Assembly: GCA_026710545.1 (NCBI GenBank) | Contig: JAPOQU010000114.1 | Span: forward strand, 1-63,586 | DNA: 63,586 nt | Direction: 5' to 3' | From: Gammaproteobacteria bacterium | Lineage (GTDB): Bacteria; Pseudomonadota; Gammaproteobacteria; Eutrophobiales; Eutrophobiaceae | Shown: piece by piece, positions 43,994-51,903 of the stretch | How positions within the stretch are numbered: the stretch's first letter is position 1 | Layout of the letters: each line of letters starts with the position of its first letter | Translations under genes and position numbers: made by a program | Notes under the pieces: model-generated | Told to the model about the DNA's origin: nothing | The model's input: only the letters and a program-made list of their open reading frames with translations | The model's database searches: none

Positions 43994-44986
43994 TCAGGAC
44001 TTTTTTTCGTCCGTCAGTTTGTCGATGGAAAAAACGTGTAATACACCACCCGGGCCACTGACAATCAACCTGTGGTCAGGTAAGGTTTCTATACCCCGCA
44101 GGTACAGGCGAAATGTCTGACCATGGTCGACCGGCGTCCAGCCGGTTCCATTGTAACGGAACAGACTGCCTTCACCGCCGACGACAAATATATTTCCATC
44201 GGCGTTCGCCATCGTGTACAGGGTCACCAGGCTGCCGGTCGATTGCACCTGCCAGGTCCGTCCGCCGTCCTCCGTGGCCAGGAGAACACCGCCCAGACCG
44301 GCGACCCAGCCCTTATCCGGATTTTCAAAATACATGCTCTGGGGATAAAACTCATCAGGCATGGGGGCCATGAGTTCCCAGTTGGCGCCGCCGTCCGTGG
44401 TTTTCATTAATGTGCCGAATTCACCGGCGACATAGGCGGTCTGCTCGCCAAAAAACTGGATGTCCGTGTATATAACGTCCTCATCCTGGGAAGATACGGT
44501 CCAGTTCGCGCCGCCGTCCCGGCTTACGGATATGGTGGAAAAACTACCGACTACCCATAACACACCGGCAGGGTCGCACTGGATAGCCTGGGGCGCTTCC
44601 TCGGTCGGGAGTTCGCTTCTGCTCCAGGTCGTGCCGCTGTCCGTAGAGAGCCATACTTCACCCTCAAAGGCCAGGGCGGCAAACAGGCCGTCAGCGCAAC
44701 TGGTGATATCCAGGAATGACGGCCAGGAAGAAATCTCATGGCGCTGCCAGGTTGCCCCACCATCCCGTGATGCAAGGATAAGCCCGGCAGATCCGACTGC
44801 AACAATATTCTCCTGAAAGGCGCTGACCTCCTGGATATTATCCGTCCTGCGTATTGGCGACTGCTCGGTTTTCTGCACTTCGTCCAGTACCAGCGGAGAC
44901 TCACAGCCTGAAGACAGAAGGCAGACCACAGCCAACAGGCAGAAGTTTGCAGTCCTGGTCGTATCTATGATTACGTTATTAAGCAC
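43994..44986 (-). CDS. YCF48-type beta-propeller lipoprotein
   Basis: A 330-residue protein. The GTG at 44986 with AAGGGGAG upstream is chosen because an earlier ATG would lie across a palindromic repeat. A lipobox (VVCLLSSGC) predicts an acylated cysteine and periplasmic membrane anchoring. The mature part is a string of BNR/YCF48 blades: LASRDGGATWQRHEI, LSTDSGTTWSRSELP, VSRDGGANWTVSS, MKTTDGGANWELMAP and ATEDGGRTWQVQS. Proteins of this type accompany DUF1302/DUF1329/MMPL genes and may scaffold the complex. The stop lies 36 bases before the MMPL start. Confidence 0.87.
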   Translation of the reverse strand: MLNNVIIDTTRTANFCLLAVVCLLSSGCESPLVLDEVQKTEQSPIRRTDNIQEVSAFQENIVAVGSAGLILASRDGGATWQRHEISSWPSFLDITSCADGLFAALAFEGEVWLSTDSGTTWSRSELPTEEAPQAIQCDPAGVLWVVGSFSTISVSRDGGANWTVSSQDEDVIYTDIQFFGEQTAYVAGEFGTLMKTTDGGANWELMAPMPDEFYPQSMYFENPDKGWVAGLGGVLLATEDGGRTWQVQSTGSLVTLYTMANADGNIFVVGGEGSLFRYNGTGWTPVDHGQTFRLYLRGIETLPDHRLIVSGPGGVLHVFSIDKLTDEKKS

Positions 44987-45008
44987 TGTCTCCCCTTTAT
45001 AATCAGAT

Positions 45009-45032
45009 GGGGACGGATTTAAATCCGTCCCC
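45009..45032. repeat. GGGGACGG-family palindrome
   Basis: A 24-base perfect palindrome (half-site GGGGACGGATTT), a one-base-per-arm variant of the GGGGACAG family, between xylI-like and YCF48-type genes. The same variant recurs at 48,042 and 48,907. Confidence 0.9.
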
Positions 45033-45047
45033 TTATCCTGAACGATT

Positions 45048-45836
45048 TTAGACCATCCGAAAGCTGACCTTTCCCAGATCCTGAAAACGTACATTAATCG
45101 TGTCGCCTTTGTCCACAGCCACCGCCGCCGTAATTCCCCCGGTCATGATGAATGTCCCGGCAGGGATCACTTCGGAGCGCGCCGCCAGCATATTCGCCAG
45201 CATGGCTACACTGGTAGCAGGGTGACCCAGCACCGCCGCCCCCGCTCCGGTCTCGACCACTTCGCCATTCTTTTCCATAACAACCCCCAGGGTCGGCAGG
45301 TCCACGGCATCCACCCCCCGCATCACGCTGCCGCCGACAAAACCCGCAGCCGACGTATTATCGGCAATGACGCTCTTCAGGTCAAAACGGAAGTTCTCAT
45401 AACGGGAATCGATAATCTCCACTGCCCCGGTGACAAAATCCACGGCTTGCAATACCTGGCCGATATTGCACCCGGGTCCGGCCAGTTCCGATTTGGTCAT
45501 CACAGCCACCTCCGCTTCGATGCGCGGGTGGATAAACGCTGCCGTATCGATCTCCGCGCCGTCGCCATAACTGCCTGCATCCGTCAGGAATCCGTATACC
45601 GGTTCGGACACGCCCATCTGGCGCATCTTGGCCTGGGAAGTCAAGCCCATTTTCAGGCCCGCGGTCCTGCCGCCGCGTTCCTCCTTGCGCCGGCGGATCT
45701 CATACTGGATGGCATAGGCATCCTCCCAGTCCATTTCCGGGTGGTCGTCGGTAATCTTTGTCACCGGTTGCCTGTTCAGTTCGGCGTTTTCGAGATGCTC
45801 CGCCAATTGCCTGATGGTGCTCTGATCCAAGGTCAT
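45048..45836 (-). CDS. xylI: 2-oxo-3-hexenedioate decarboxylase (4-oxalocrotonate decarboxylase)-like
   Basis: A 262-residue member of the hydratase/decarboxylase (FAH-like) family. The ATG at 45836 has GGGAGGT five bases upstream; the frame is open further but only across repeats. TAGLKMGLTSQAKMRQMGVSEPVYGFLTDAG, HPRIEAEVAVM (metal ligands) and VMEKNGEVVETGAGAAVLGHPATSVAMLANML are conserved with the paralogue at 48,103. As last gene in a G-J-Q-K-I order it corresponds to the decarboxylase that removes CO2 from 4-oxalocrotonate. The two paralogues are difficult to tell apart by eye, and the order decides. A hairpin array separates it from xylK. Confidence 0.8.
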   Translation of the reverse strand: MTLDQSTIRQLAEHLENAELNRQPVTKITDDHPEMDWEDAYAIQYEIRRRKEERGGRTAGLKMGLTSQAKMRQMGVSEPVYGFLTDAGSYGDGAEIDTAAFIHPRIEAEVAVMTKSELAGPGCNIGQVLQAVDFVTGAVEIIDSRYENFRFDLKSVIADNTSAAGFVGGSVMRGVDAVDLPTLGVVMEKNGEVVETGAGAAVLGHPATSVAMLANMLAARSEVIPAGTFIMTGGITAAVAVDKGDTINVRFQDLGKVSFRMV

Positions 45837-46065
45837 TGCGCACCTCCCTGTGCGCAACCCTGACGGGCGGCCGTGCACAAATTCGCATGGAGCGAATTTG
45901 AACAGCGTAGCATCAGCGAAGCTGGCCCCGAAGGGGCAAAGTACAGGATGTACTTTGTAAATCGTCTGTCCTGACGATTTGTCATTGCACACCTCCCTGT
46001 GCGCAACCCTGACGGGCGGCCTGCGGCCGTGCAAATCGTCTGTCCTGACGATTTGTCATTGCGCA
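45832..46065. repeat. array of back-to-back hairpins flanked by 11-bp direct repeats
   Basis: Successive perfect stems lie almost without gaps: AAATTCGC/GCGAATTT (45,879-45,899), GCCCC/GGGGC (45,925-45,937), AAAGTACA/TGTACTTT (45,938-45,956) and AAATCGTC/GACGATTT (45,959-45,980, repeated exactly at 46,033-46,054). Shorter stems at 45,987-46,003 and 46,018-46,028 complete the run. GTCATTGCGCA flanks the whole (45,832-45,842 and 46,055-46,065), with a near copy at 45,981. The flanks contain the xylI start and the xylK stop codons. A 40-base direct repeat (45,832-45,871; 45,981-46,020) shows internal duplication. Confidence 0.92.
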
Positions 46066-47096
46066 ACCTTTAGTTCCCGGCGCGCCCGCGCCATGTTCAG
46101 TGCAACGTCCTCTATCATGTCTTCCTGGCCGCCGATGGTCTTCATCTTGCCCAGTTCAACCAGGATATCGCCGGATGGGATCCTGTATTTTTCACCGACC
46201 CGCTTGGCGTGCAGGAGAAAGGAAGAGTACACACCGGCATAACCCATGATCAGTGAATCGCGGTCAACCCGGATCAACTGGTCCATGATGGGTACGACCA
46301 CGTCCTCTGCCACGTTCATCAACTTGAAGACATCGACACCCGTCTTGACGCCCATGCGGTCCAGTACCGCGTTGAACACTTCCAGGGGTGTGTTGCCGGC
46401 GCCGGCGCCCAGACCTGCGGCGGAACCGTCGATGCGGTCAGCCCCGGCCTCAATGGCAGCCAGTGAATTGGCGATTCCCATCGCCAGGTTGTGGTGGCCG
46501 TGAAAACCGATCTCGGTATCCTTTTCCAGCCCCGCGCGCAGCGTCCCGATGCGCGCGGAAACGTCATCGGGAAGCATATAACCGGCCGAGTCCGTGCAGT
46601 AAATACAGTTGGCGCCGTAGGCTTCCATCAGTTTGCCCTGTTCCAGCAACTGTTGCGGCTCCACCATGTGCGCCATCATCAGGAAGCCCACCGTATCCAG
46701 CCCAAGCTGGCGCGCGGAACTGATATGTTGCTCGGACACGTCCGCTTCCGTGCAATGGGTAGCCACGCGAATGGTGTGCACACCACAGTCACGGGCCATG
46801 TTCAAGTGATCCACGGTGCCGATACCAGGCAACAGCAGGGCCGACACTTTTGCATTTTTCATGCGCGGCACCACCGCCTGCAGGTAGTCCTCATCGGTAC
46901 TGGCAGGAAAACCGTAATTGATCGAGGCGCCGCCCAGTCCGTCGCCATGGGTCACTTCTATCAGGTGAATACCGGCATCATCCAGTGCAGAAGCGACGCT
47001 CACCATCTGTTCAGTGGTGATCTGGTGACGCTTGGCGTGCATGCCGTCACGCAGACACATATCGTGCAGTTTGACTGTCTTTCCCGTCAGGTCCAT
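46056..47096 (-). CDS. xylK: 4-hydroxy-2-oxovalerate aldolase
   Basis: A 346-residue DmpG/BphI-type aldolase that splits 4-hydroxy-2-oxovalerate into pyruvate and acetaldehyde. The N-terminal [19 protein letters not shown] holds the catalytic Arg-Asp pair. Further markers are [34 protein letters not shown] and the metal-binding [44 protein letters not shown], then the C-terminal dimerisation region that channels acetaldehyde to the partner dehydrogenase. The partner gene is 16 bases upstream. Length is normal. The stop falls in an 11-bp repeat that also contains the xylI start. Confidence 0.92.
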   Translation of the reverse strand: MDLTGKTVKLHDMCLRDGMHAKRHQITTEQMVSVASALDDAGIHLIEVTHGDGLGGASINYGFPASTDEDYLQAVVPRMKNAKVSALLLPGIGTVDHLNMARDCGVHTIRVATHCTEADVSEQHISSARQLGLDTVGFLMMAHMVEPQQLLEQGKLMEAYGANCIYCTDSAGYMLPDDVSARIGTLRAGLEKDTEIGFHGHHNLAMGIANSLAAIEAGADRIDGSAAGLGAGAGNTPLEVFNAVLDRMGVKTGVDVFKLMNVAEDVVVPIMDQLIRVDRDSLIMGYAGVYSSFLLHAKRVGEKYRIPSGDILVELGKMKTIGGQEDMIEDVALNMARARRELKVAQ

Positions 47097-47112
47097 GGTC
47101 AGTTACCTCGCT

Positions 47113-48021
47113 TCACGCGTTTACCGCTGCCTGGCGCAACGTCCCGTTGATCATTTCCTCGGCCAGCATCTCCCCGGTTCGTAATGCCGCGGCGGTCATG
47201 ATATCAAGGTTGCCCGCGTATTCCGGCAGGTAGTCACCCAGTCCTTTGACCTCCATGAAGATGGACACGCGCCGCCCGTCAAACACGGGGCCATTTTTCA
47301 ACCGGTAACCGGGCACGTACTTCTGCACCTCCCCGATCATCTCGCGAACAGAACCGGTAATCGCTGCTTCGTCGGGTGTATCTTCCGTCAGGCAATGGAT
47401 GGTGTCACGCATAATCATGGGCGGTTCGGCCGGGTTGAGGATGATGATTGCCTTCCCCTGTTTTGCGCCGCCGACACGTTCTATCCCGTTGGCCGTGGTG
47501 CGGGTGAACTCATCGATGTTTTTACGGGTGCCGGGCCCGGCGGATTTTGACGCCACCGTTGCCACGATCTCCGCGTACTTCACCGGCTGGACCCTGCTCA
47601 CTGCCGCCACCAGGGGGATCGTGGCCTGGCCGCCGCAACTGACCATGTTCACGTTGGTTTCCTGCCTGCCTATGTGCTCCTGCAGGTTGACGGGAGGCAC
47701 ACAGTAAGGGCCTATAGCCGCCGGTGTCAGGTCGACCACCAGTACGCCACGCTGCTCAAGTTTCCTGGAGTTTTCCGGATGTACGTAGGCGGACGTCGCA
47801 TCAAAGGCGATTTTGACATCGTCTGTTTCGATATGGTCAAGCAACGCATCGACGCCTGCATGGGTGGTTTTCAACCCGCTCTGCCTCGCCTTTGCCAGGC
47901 CGTCGGAGTCCGGGTCAATCCCTACCATCCATACCGGGTTAACCCAGTCACTGCGCAGCGCCTTCATCATCAGGTCCGTTCCGATGTTCCCGGAACCGAC
48001 CAGGGCAGCATTCACTTTCAT
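47113..48021 (-). CDS. xylQ: acetaldehyde dehydrogenase (CoA-acylating)
   Basis: A 302-residue DmpF/BphJ-type enzyme that converts acetaldehyde, CoA and NAD+ to acetyl-CoA. The ATG at 48021 with GAGG upstream is chosen; an earlier in-frame ATG would cross a palindromic repeat. The Rossmann loop [20 protein letters not shown], the catalytic cysteine in [21 protein letters not shown] and the terminal block [25 protein letters not shown] are intact. It is coupled to the aldolase gene downstream, with which homologues form a channeling complex. Confidence 0.92.
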   Translation of the reverse strand: MKVNAALVGSGNIGTDLMMKALRSDWVNPVWMVGIDPDSDGLAKARQSGLKTTHAGVDALLDHIETDDVKIAFDATSAYVHPENSRKLEQRGVLVVDLTPAAIGPYCVPPVNLQEHIGRQETNVNMVSCGGQATIPLVAAVSRVQPVKYAEIVATVASKSAGPGTRKNIDEFTRTTANGIERVGGAKQGKAIIILNPAEPPMIMRDTIHCLTEDTPDEAAITGSVREMIGEVQKYVPGYRLKNGPVFDGRRVSIFMEVKGLGDYLPEYAGNLDIMTAAALRTGEMLAEEMINGTLRQAAVNA

Positions 48022-48041
48022 ATCAATAGCCTCGAGTGTAA

Positions 48042-48089
48042 GGGGACGGATTTTAAATCCGTCCCCGGAGATTGCAAAATCCGTCCCCG
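48042..48089. repeat. GGGGACGG-family palindrome plus half copy
   Basis: A palindrome with one extra T in the centre (48,042-48,066) is followed by a right half-site AAATCCGTCCCCGGAGATTG, which occurs directly after it as a near repeat. It lies between xylJ-like and xylQ genes. Confidence 0.85.
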
Positions 48090-48102
48090 GAGATTGAACC
48101 AA

Positions 48103-48894
48103 TCATGTAAACCGGACCGCAGCATTGCCAATCCCCCCTATGGACAGGCCCATGGAGTCGCCAGGCACTACCGGGTGCAGCGGGACCAGGGAACCCGACA
48201 GGATCACTTCACCGGCTTCCAGCTTGATGCCGTATTCACCCAGGGTATTCGCCAGCCAGGCCACGCAGTTCACCGGCGAACCCAGGGCCGCGGCGCCGGC
48301 GCCGGTGGCGACCACCTCACCGTTCTTCGTATGTACCATGCCGCACGTGACCAGGTCGACGTTACGCGGGTCAACGGCCCTGTCACCCAGCACGAACGAT
48401 CCGCACGAGGCATTATCCGCAATCGTGTCCTGGATCTTTATCTTCCAGTCGGTGATGCGGGAATCGACTATCTCAAAACAGGGCATCACGGCTTCGGTGG
48501 CGCGCAGAACTTCGGCATTGGTTATTCCCGGCCCATTCAGGTCGTGCTTGAGGATGAATGCAATCTCGCCCTCCGCCCTGGGCTGGATCATGTCCGAACT
48601 GATGGGTATTTCATCCCCGTTGTTGTACACCATGCGGTCCGTCAGGTAACCGAAGTCCGGCCGGTTCACCTGCAGCATATTCATCACGGCCTTGCTGGTG
48701 ACACCGATCTTTTTGCCGATGATCTGCTCGCCATCATCCAGGCGCCGCTGCAACAATTGCAGCGAGATGCGATAAGCATCCTCGATGGTAATACCCGGCT
48801 CCTGGTCCGTCAGGGGATCGATAGTCCGGCGTTCCCTCAGGCAATCGTAAAGCGTATTGCCGCAGGACAGTATTCTTTCTTCAGTTAAATTCAT
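48103..48894 (-). CDS. xylJ: 2-oxopent-4-enoate (2-hydroxypenta-2,4-dienoate) hydratase-like
   Basis: A 263-residue FAH-like hydratase that adds water to 2-hydroxypenta-2,4-dienoate to give 4-hydroxy-2-oxovalerate. Markers: TIEDAYRISLQLLQRRLDDGEQIIGKKIGVTSKAVMNML, IQPRAEGEIAFILKHDL (metal-ligating glutamates) and HTKNGEVVATGAGAAALGSPVNCVAWLANTLG. It follows the xylG-like gene and precedes xylQ, the position of XylJ in meta-cleavage operons. The paralogue at 45,048 has the same fold, so the two functions could be exchanged in this assignment. Confidence 0.83.
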   Translation of the reverse strand: MNLTEERILSCGNTLYDCLRERRTIDPLTDQEPGITIEDAYRISLQLLQRRLDDGEQIIGKKIGVTSKAVMNMLQVNRPDFGYLTDRMVYNNGDEIPISSDMIQPRAEGEIAFILKHDLNGPGITNAEVLRATEAVMPCFEIVDSRITDWKIKIQDTIADNASCGSFVLGDRAVDPRNVDLVTCGMVHTKNGEVVATGAGAAALGSPVNCVAWLANTLGEYGIKLEAGEVILSGSLVPLHPVVPGDSMGLSIGGIGNAAVRFT

Positions 48895-48906
48895 AGTTCC
48901 GTTGCA

Positions 48907-48930
48907 GGGGACGGATTTAAATCCGTCCCC
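48907..48930. repeat. GGGGACGG-family palindrome
   Basis: A perfect 24-base palindrome immediately upstream of the xylJ-like start and downstream of the xylG-like stop. It is identical in half-site to the copy at 45,009. Confidence 0.9.
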
Positions 48931-48939
48931 GTTGAGTCT

Positions 48940-50430
48940 TTATAGTTTCAGGCACACGTTGCGCATTTCCGTGTAGAACTCAAGCGAGTGTACACCACCT
49001 TCCCGGCCTATGCCCGACTGTTTGGAGCCGCCGAACGGCGTCCTCAGGTCCCGCAGGAACCAGCAGTTGACCCAGGTAATACCCACTTCAATGGCGGCGG
49101 CAACCCGGTGTGCGCGCGCCGCGTCCCCGGTCCAGATGGCCGTTGCCAGCCCGTAGGGCGTATCGTTAGCCATGCTGACGACCTCGGCTTCCTCGTCAAA
49201 AGGCTGAATATGGCAGCAGGGACCGAATATCTCTTCCCGGTTAACCGGCGAGGTCTCGGGCAGGCCGGTCCAGATGGTCGGATCCACCCAGAAACCGCCC
49301 CCAAGCTCTTCGGGCACCTGCGGGATAGCGCCGCCGGTAACGATTTGCGCGCCCTCTTCCCTGGCCTTTTCATAATAGGAAAGCACTTTTTCCCGCTGCT
49401 GCCGGCTGATCATGGGTCCCAGCGTGGTCGTCGCGAGTTCGGGCCTGCCCTGCGCCAGGTTTTCCGCCCCAAGTTTGAGCCGGTCCACGAATTCGGCAAA
49501 TATCGGCCGCTCGACATAAACCCGTTCCGTCCCCAGGCAGACCTGGCCGCAATTTGCGAATGCCGAACGCATGGTCCCTTCAATCGCCTTGTCCATATCG
49601 CAGTCGGCAAAGACCACACCCGCGTTCTTGCCGCCCAGTTCGAACGAAACGTCGCGCAGGCCGACTGCCGCGGCCTTCATGATTTCGGTTCCCGTTAGCG
49701 TCTCGCCGGTAAACGTGATGGCATCCACGCCGGGATGTTGCGTCAGAAACTGGCCGGCGGAATCGGGCCCGAATCCATGCACAACGTTATATACCCCCGC
49801 AGGGATACCCACCGAGTTCATCACCTCGCCCAGCAGGGTCGCGGTAGCCGGGGTTTCCTCGGAGGGTTTGACTACCACGGCATTGCCGCAGGCCAGCGCC
49901 GGTCCCACCTTCCAGGTCATCAGCAGCAGGGGTAAATTCCAGGGACAGATGACGCCGACGACACCCTTGGGCACGCGCACCGCGTAATTCAGCGCGCCGG
50001 CGCCGTCCGGGGTATCCATCATGAAGGACTCCGCAGGAACATTCTTGATGACATCGGCAAAGATTTTGAAATTGGCTGCGCCCCGCGGGATATCGACGTG
50101 CCGTGCCAGCGACCAGGGTTTACCGGTGTCCAGGCACTCCGCTTCAAGAAAATCGTCAAACCGGGCGTTGATACCGTCGGCAAGGTCGTACAACAATGCA
50201 ACCCGCTGCTGTACGGTCATCGAACCCCAGGGACCGGTGAGGGCGTCGCGAGCCGCATTGACAGCCGCATCCACCTCTTCCCTGCCCGCCTCATGGACCT
50301 GTGCATAGGCCTCACCCGTTACCGGGTTGAGCGTATCAAACAACCGGCCGCCGGCAGACCCGATAAATTCACCGTTGATAAAATGACAGAACGGCGCGCC
50401 CGAAACCACCTGTTCAACTTTTGCATGCAT
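48940..50430 (-). CDS. xylG: 2-hydroxymuconic semialdehyde dehydrogenase-like aldehyde dehydrogenase
   Basis: A 496-residue NAD-dependent aldehyde dehydrogenase. NAD-binding CPWNLPLLLMTWKVGPALACGNAVVVKPSEETP, the general-base glutamate in VSFELGGKNAGVVFADCD and the nucleophilic cysteine in ANCGQVCLGTERVYVER are present. GVHSLEFYTEMRNVCL at the C-terminus is typical of the HMSD group (XylG/DmpC). It oxidises 2-hydroxymuconate semialdehyde to 4-oxalocrotonate in the branch that also needs XylH and XylI. A tautomerase gene (XylH, about 63 residues) was not found. The GlcG-like gene is 17 bases upstream. Confidence 0.87.
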   Translation of the reverse strand: MHAKVEQVVSGAPFCHFINGEFIGSAGGRLFDTLNPVTGEAYAQVHEAGREEVDAAVNAARDALTGPWGSMTVQQRVALLYDLADGINARFDDFLEAECLDTGKPWSLARHVDIPRGAANFKIFADVIKNVPAESFMMDTPDGAGALNYAVRVPKGVVGVICPWNLPLLLMTWKVGPALACGNAVVVKPSEETPATATLLGEVMNSVGIPAGVYNVVHGFGPDSAGQFLTQHPGVDAITFTGETLTGTEIMKAAAVGLRDVSFELGGKNAGVVFADCDMDKAIEGTMRSAFANCGQVCLGTERVYVERPIFAEFVDRLKLGAENLAQGRPELATTTLGPMISRQQREKVLSYYEKAREEGAQIVTGGAIPQVPEELGGGFWVDPTIWTGLPETSPVNREEIFGPCCHIQPFDEEAEVVSMANDTPYGLATAIWTGDAARAHRVAAAIEVGITWVNCWFLRDLRTPFGGSKQSGIGREGGVHSLEFYTEMRNVCLKL

Positions 50431-50446
50431 AATCTTCTAACCCCGC

Positions 50447-50875
50447 TTACTCCAACCCCAAACTCTGCAACGCATACTCCGCGATCTCCTCATCCTGCTT
50501 CTCCGTCGCCCCTGAAACGCCAACAGCCCCGATACGGCGCCCGCCAACCTCAATGGGGACACCTCCGCCACAGGTCATCAACCGGTCCACGGACGGCAGG
50601 CCGGTTTTACAGGGAGTCGACAAGGTTTCAATTACATCTCCCCATTTCGACGTAGGCATTCCGAAGCTCATGGCCGTGTAAGCCTTGCTGATGGCGACGT
50701 CGACGGAATGGAACGCCGAACCCGGCATGCGCAGAAACGCAGCCAGGTGTCCGCCACTGTCCACAACCGCAACATTCACCTTCACGTTCAATTCTACGGC
50801 GCGCCCGACAGCGGCCTGAACCAGCGCATGGGCCGCCTCCCAATGGATGTTGCCCTGTTCCACTATTGTCTTCAT
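50447..50875 (-). CDS. GlcG/HbpS-family protein
   Basis: A 142-residue protein of the GlcG/HbpS heme-binding-like family, commonly found in catabolic operons with uncertain function. Markers: NIHWEAAHALVQAAVGRAVELNVKVNVAVVDSGGHLAAFLRMPGSAFHSVDVAISKAYTA and the ending GGVPIEVGGRRIGAVGVSGATEKQDEEIAEYAL. There is no signal peptide, so it is cytoplasmic unlike secreted HbpS. The glutathione transferase stop lies only two bases upstream of its ATG, so they are co-transcribed. Confidence 0.85.
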   Translation of the reverse strand: MKTIVEQGNIHWEAAHALVQAAVGRAVELNVKVNVAVVDSGGHLAAFLRMPGSAFHSVDVAISKAYTAMSFGMPTSKWGDVIETLSTPCKTGLPSVDRLMTCGGGVPIEVGGRRIGAVGVSGATEKQDEEIAEYALQSLGLE

Positions 50876-50877
50876 AG

Positions 50878-51669
50878 TTACCCCGTACGCAGGTATTCCT
50901 GAATTTTACGCCACGGTTGTTCACCCTTGCTGTTCAGTTGCGCCAGCTTTTCCGCAGAAAAATCGGCTGCAACCCCGGTTTGATACGACGGCCGGTCCAT
51001 ACAGCGCTCATACCAGGACGCAACATTTTTGCGGGACTGGTACCAGTCAGTCCAGCCGAACTGGTACAGGGTCTGAAAATAAGGCGCCATGGCCGCGTCA
51101 GCCAGGGAGAACCGATCGCCGGCCAGCCAGTCCTGTTCCTCCAGCAAGCGTTCCATATCGGCAATGGTCTTTTCATAGGTAGCGACGGCATCCTTGATAT
51201 CGGGCGCGTCATAACCCTGTTTCAACAACCGCCTCTGCCGTTCGCGCCGGGGTTTTTCCACGACCCGGTCGATAATGGCATCCATCTCCGCTGCCGACAG
51301 TTGTTTCAGTTTATCCGCCATCAGCAGCGGCCATTGCAGAGCGCCGCAACTGGGATGAACCTTGATATCCACGTGTTTCATCCAGAAACGCATGCGCGCC
51401 CGTTGGACGGGGTCCTCCGGCCGCAGTTCCGGACCCGGAAATTTATCCTCCAGGTACTCACAGATAATGGATGATTCGATGACAGGCTGTCCGTCATCGA
51501 CCAGGGTAGGCACCACACCCAGGGGATTCAGCTTGAGATATTCAGGAGAGAGATTTTCCTTTTCCGCAAGTTCCACGTGGCGCTTGCGCCAGTCTAGCTG
51601 TTTCTCCGTCAGGACAATACGCACCTTCTGGGCGCAGGGAGACATGGGATGAGTATATAATTCCAGCAT
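50878..51669 (-). CDS. glutathione S-transferase family protein
   Basis: A 263-residue protein with an N-terminal thioredoxin domain (LELYTHPMSPCAQKVRIVLTEKQLDW, then VPTLVDDGQPVIESSIICEYLEDKFPGPELRP holding the cis-proline and the glutathione ES motif). An all-helical C-terminal domain follows (LEEQDWLAGDRFSLADAAMAPYFQTLYQFGW). The SPC near residue 10 provides the candidate catalytic serine or cysteine. A 50-residue insertion rich in arginine (RVVEKPRRERQRRLL) makes it longer than typical GSTs. It is the first gene of the long minus-strand catabolic run and is divergent from the GntR regulator. Confidence 0.88.
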   Translation of the reverse strand: MLELYTHPMSPCAQKVRIVLTEKQLDWRKRHVELAEKENLSPEYLKLNPLGVVPTLVDDGQPVIESSIICEYLEDKFPGPELRPEDPVQRARMRFWMKHVDIKVHPSCGALQWPLLMADKLKQLSAAEMDAIIDRVVEKPRRERQRRLLKQGYDAPDIKDAVATYEKTIADMERLLEEQDWLAGDRFSLADAAMAPYFQTLYQFGWTDWYQSRKNVASWYERCMDRPSYQTGVAADFSAEKLAQLNSKGEQPWRKIQEYLRTG

Positions 51670-51778
51670 AGCGTTTTATCATGTCGACAATATTACCGGC
51701 GCTGTCGCACACAGGACAAATAGTTAGATCGCAACCGTATATAAAGGATATAATAATTTTTGTTTGTGTGGCTGAATT

Positions 51779-51812
51779 ATATCGATATTTTTTTAATTTA
51801 TCGATATTTTTG
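51779..51812. promoter_or_regulatory. tandem TATCGATATTTTT sites in the GST/GntR divergent region
   Basis: ATATCGATATTTTTTT (from 51,779) and TATCGATATTTTTG (from 51,799) are spaced by about 19-20 bases, close to two helical turns. The same core is upstream of DUF1302 (41,474). Their position between the divergent GST and FadR-type regulator genes suggests an operator for the latter. This is inference. Confidence 0.55.
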
Positions 51813-51903
51813 ACATGGCAGTAAACCCGATCACTGGTTTGTCCGGAATATCGTTTTAACTTGGGCTGGCTTGTTCAATATTAACCCTGACCGTCTGTTA
51901 ACA

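Noticed and set aside
45840-46034. N-terminal extension of the xylI-like protein, including repeated RPSGLRTGRCAMT-like residues
   Set aside because: The extension is a translation of the hairpin repeat; a strong ribosome site lies directly before the ATG at 45836.
45832-46065. A CRISPR array
   Set aside because: The units are different hairpins of unequal length, not a constant repeat with unique spacers, and no cas gene is present.
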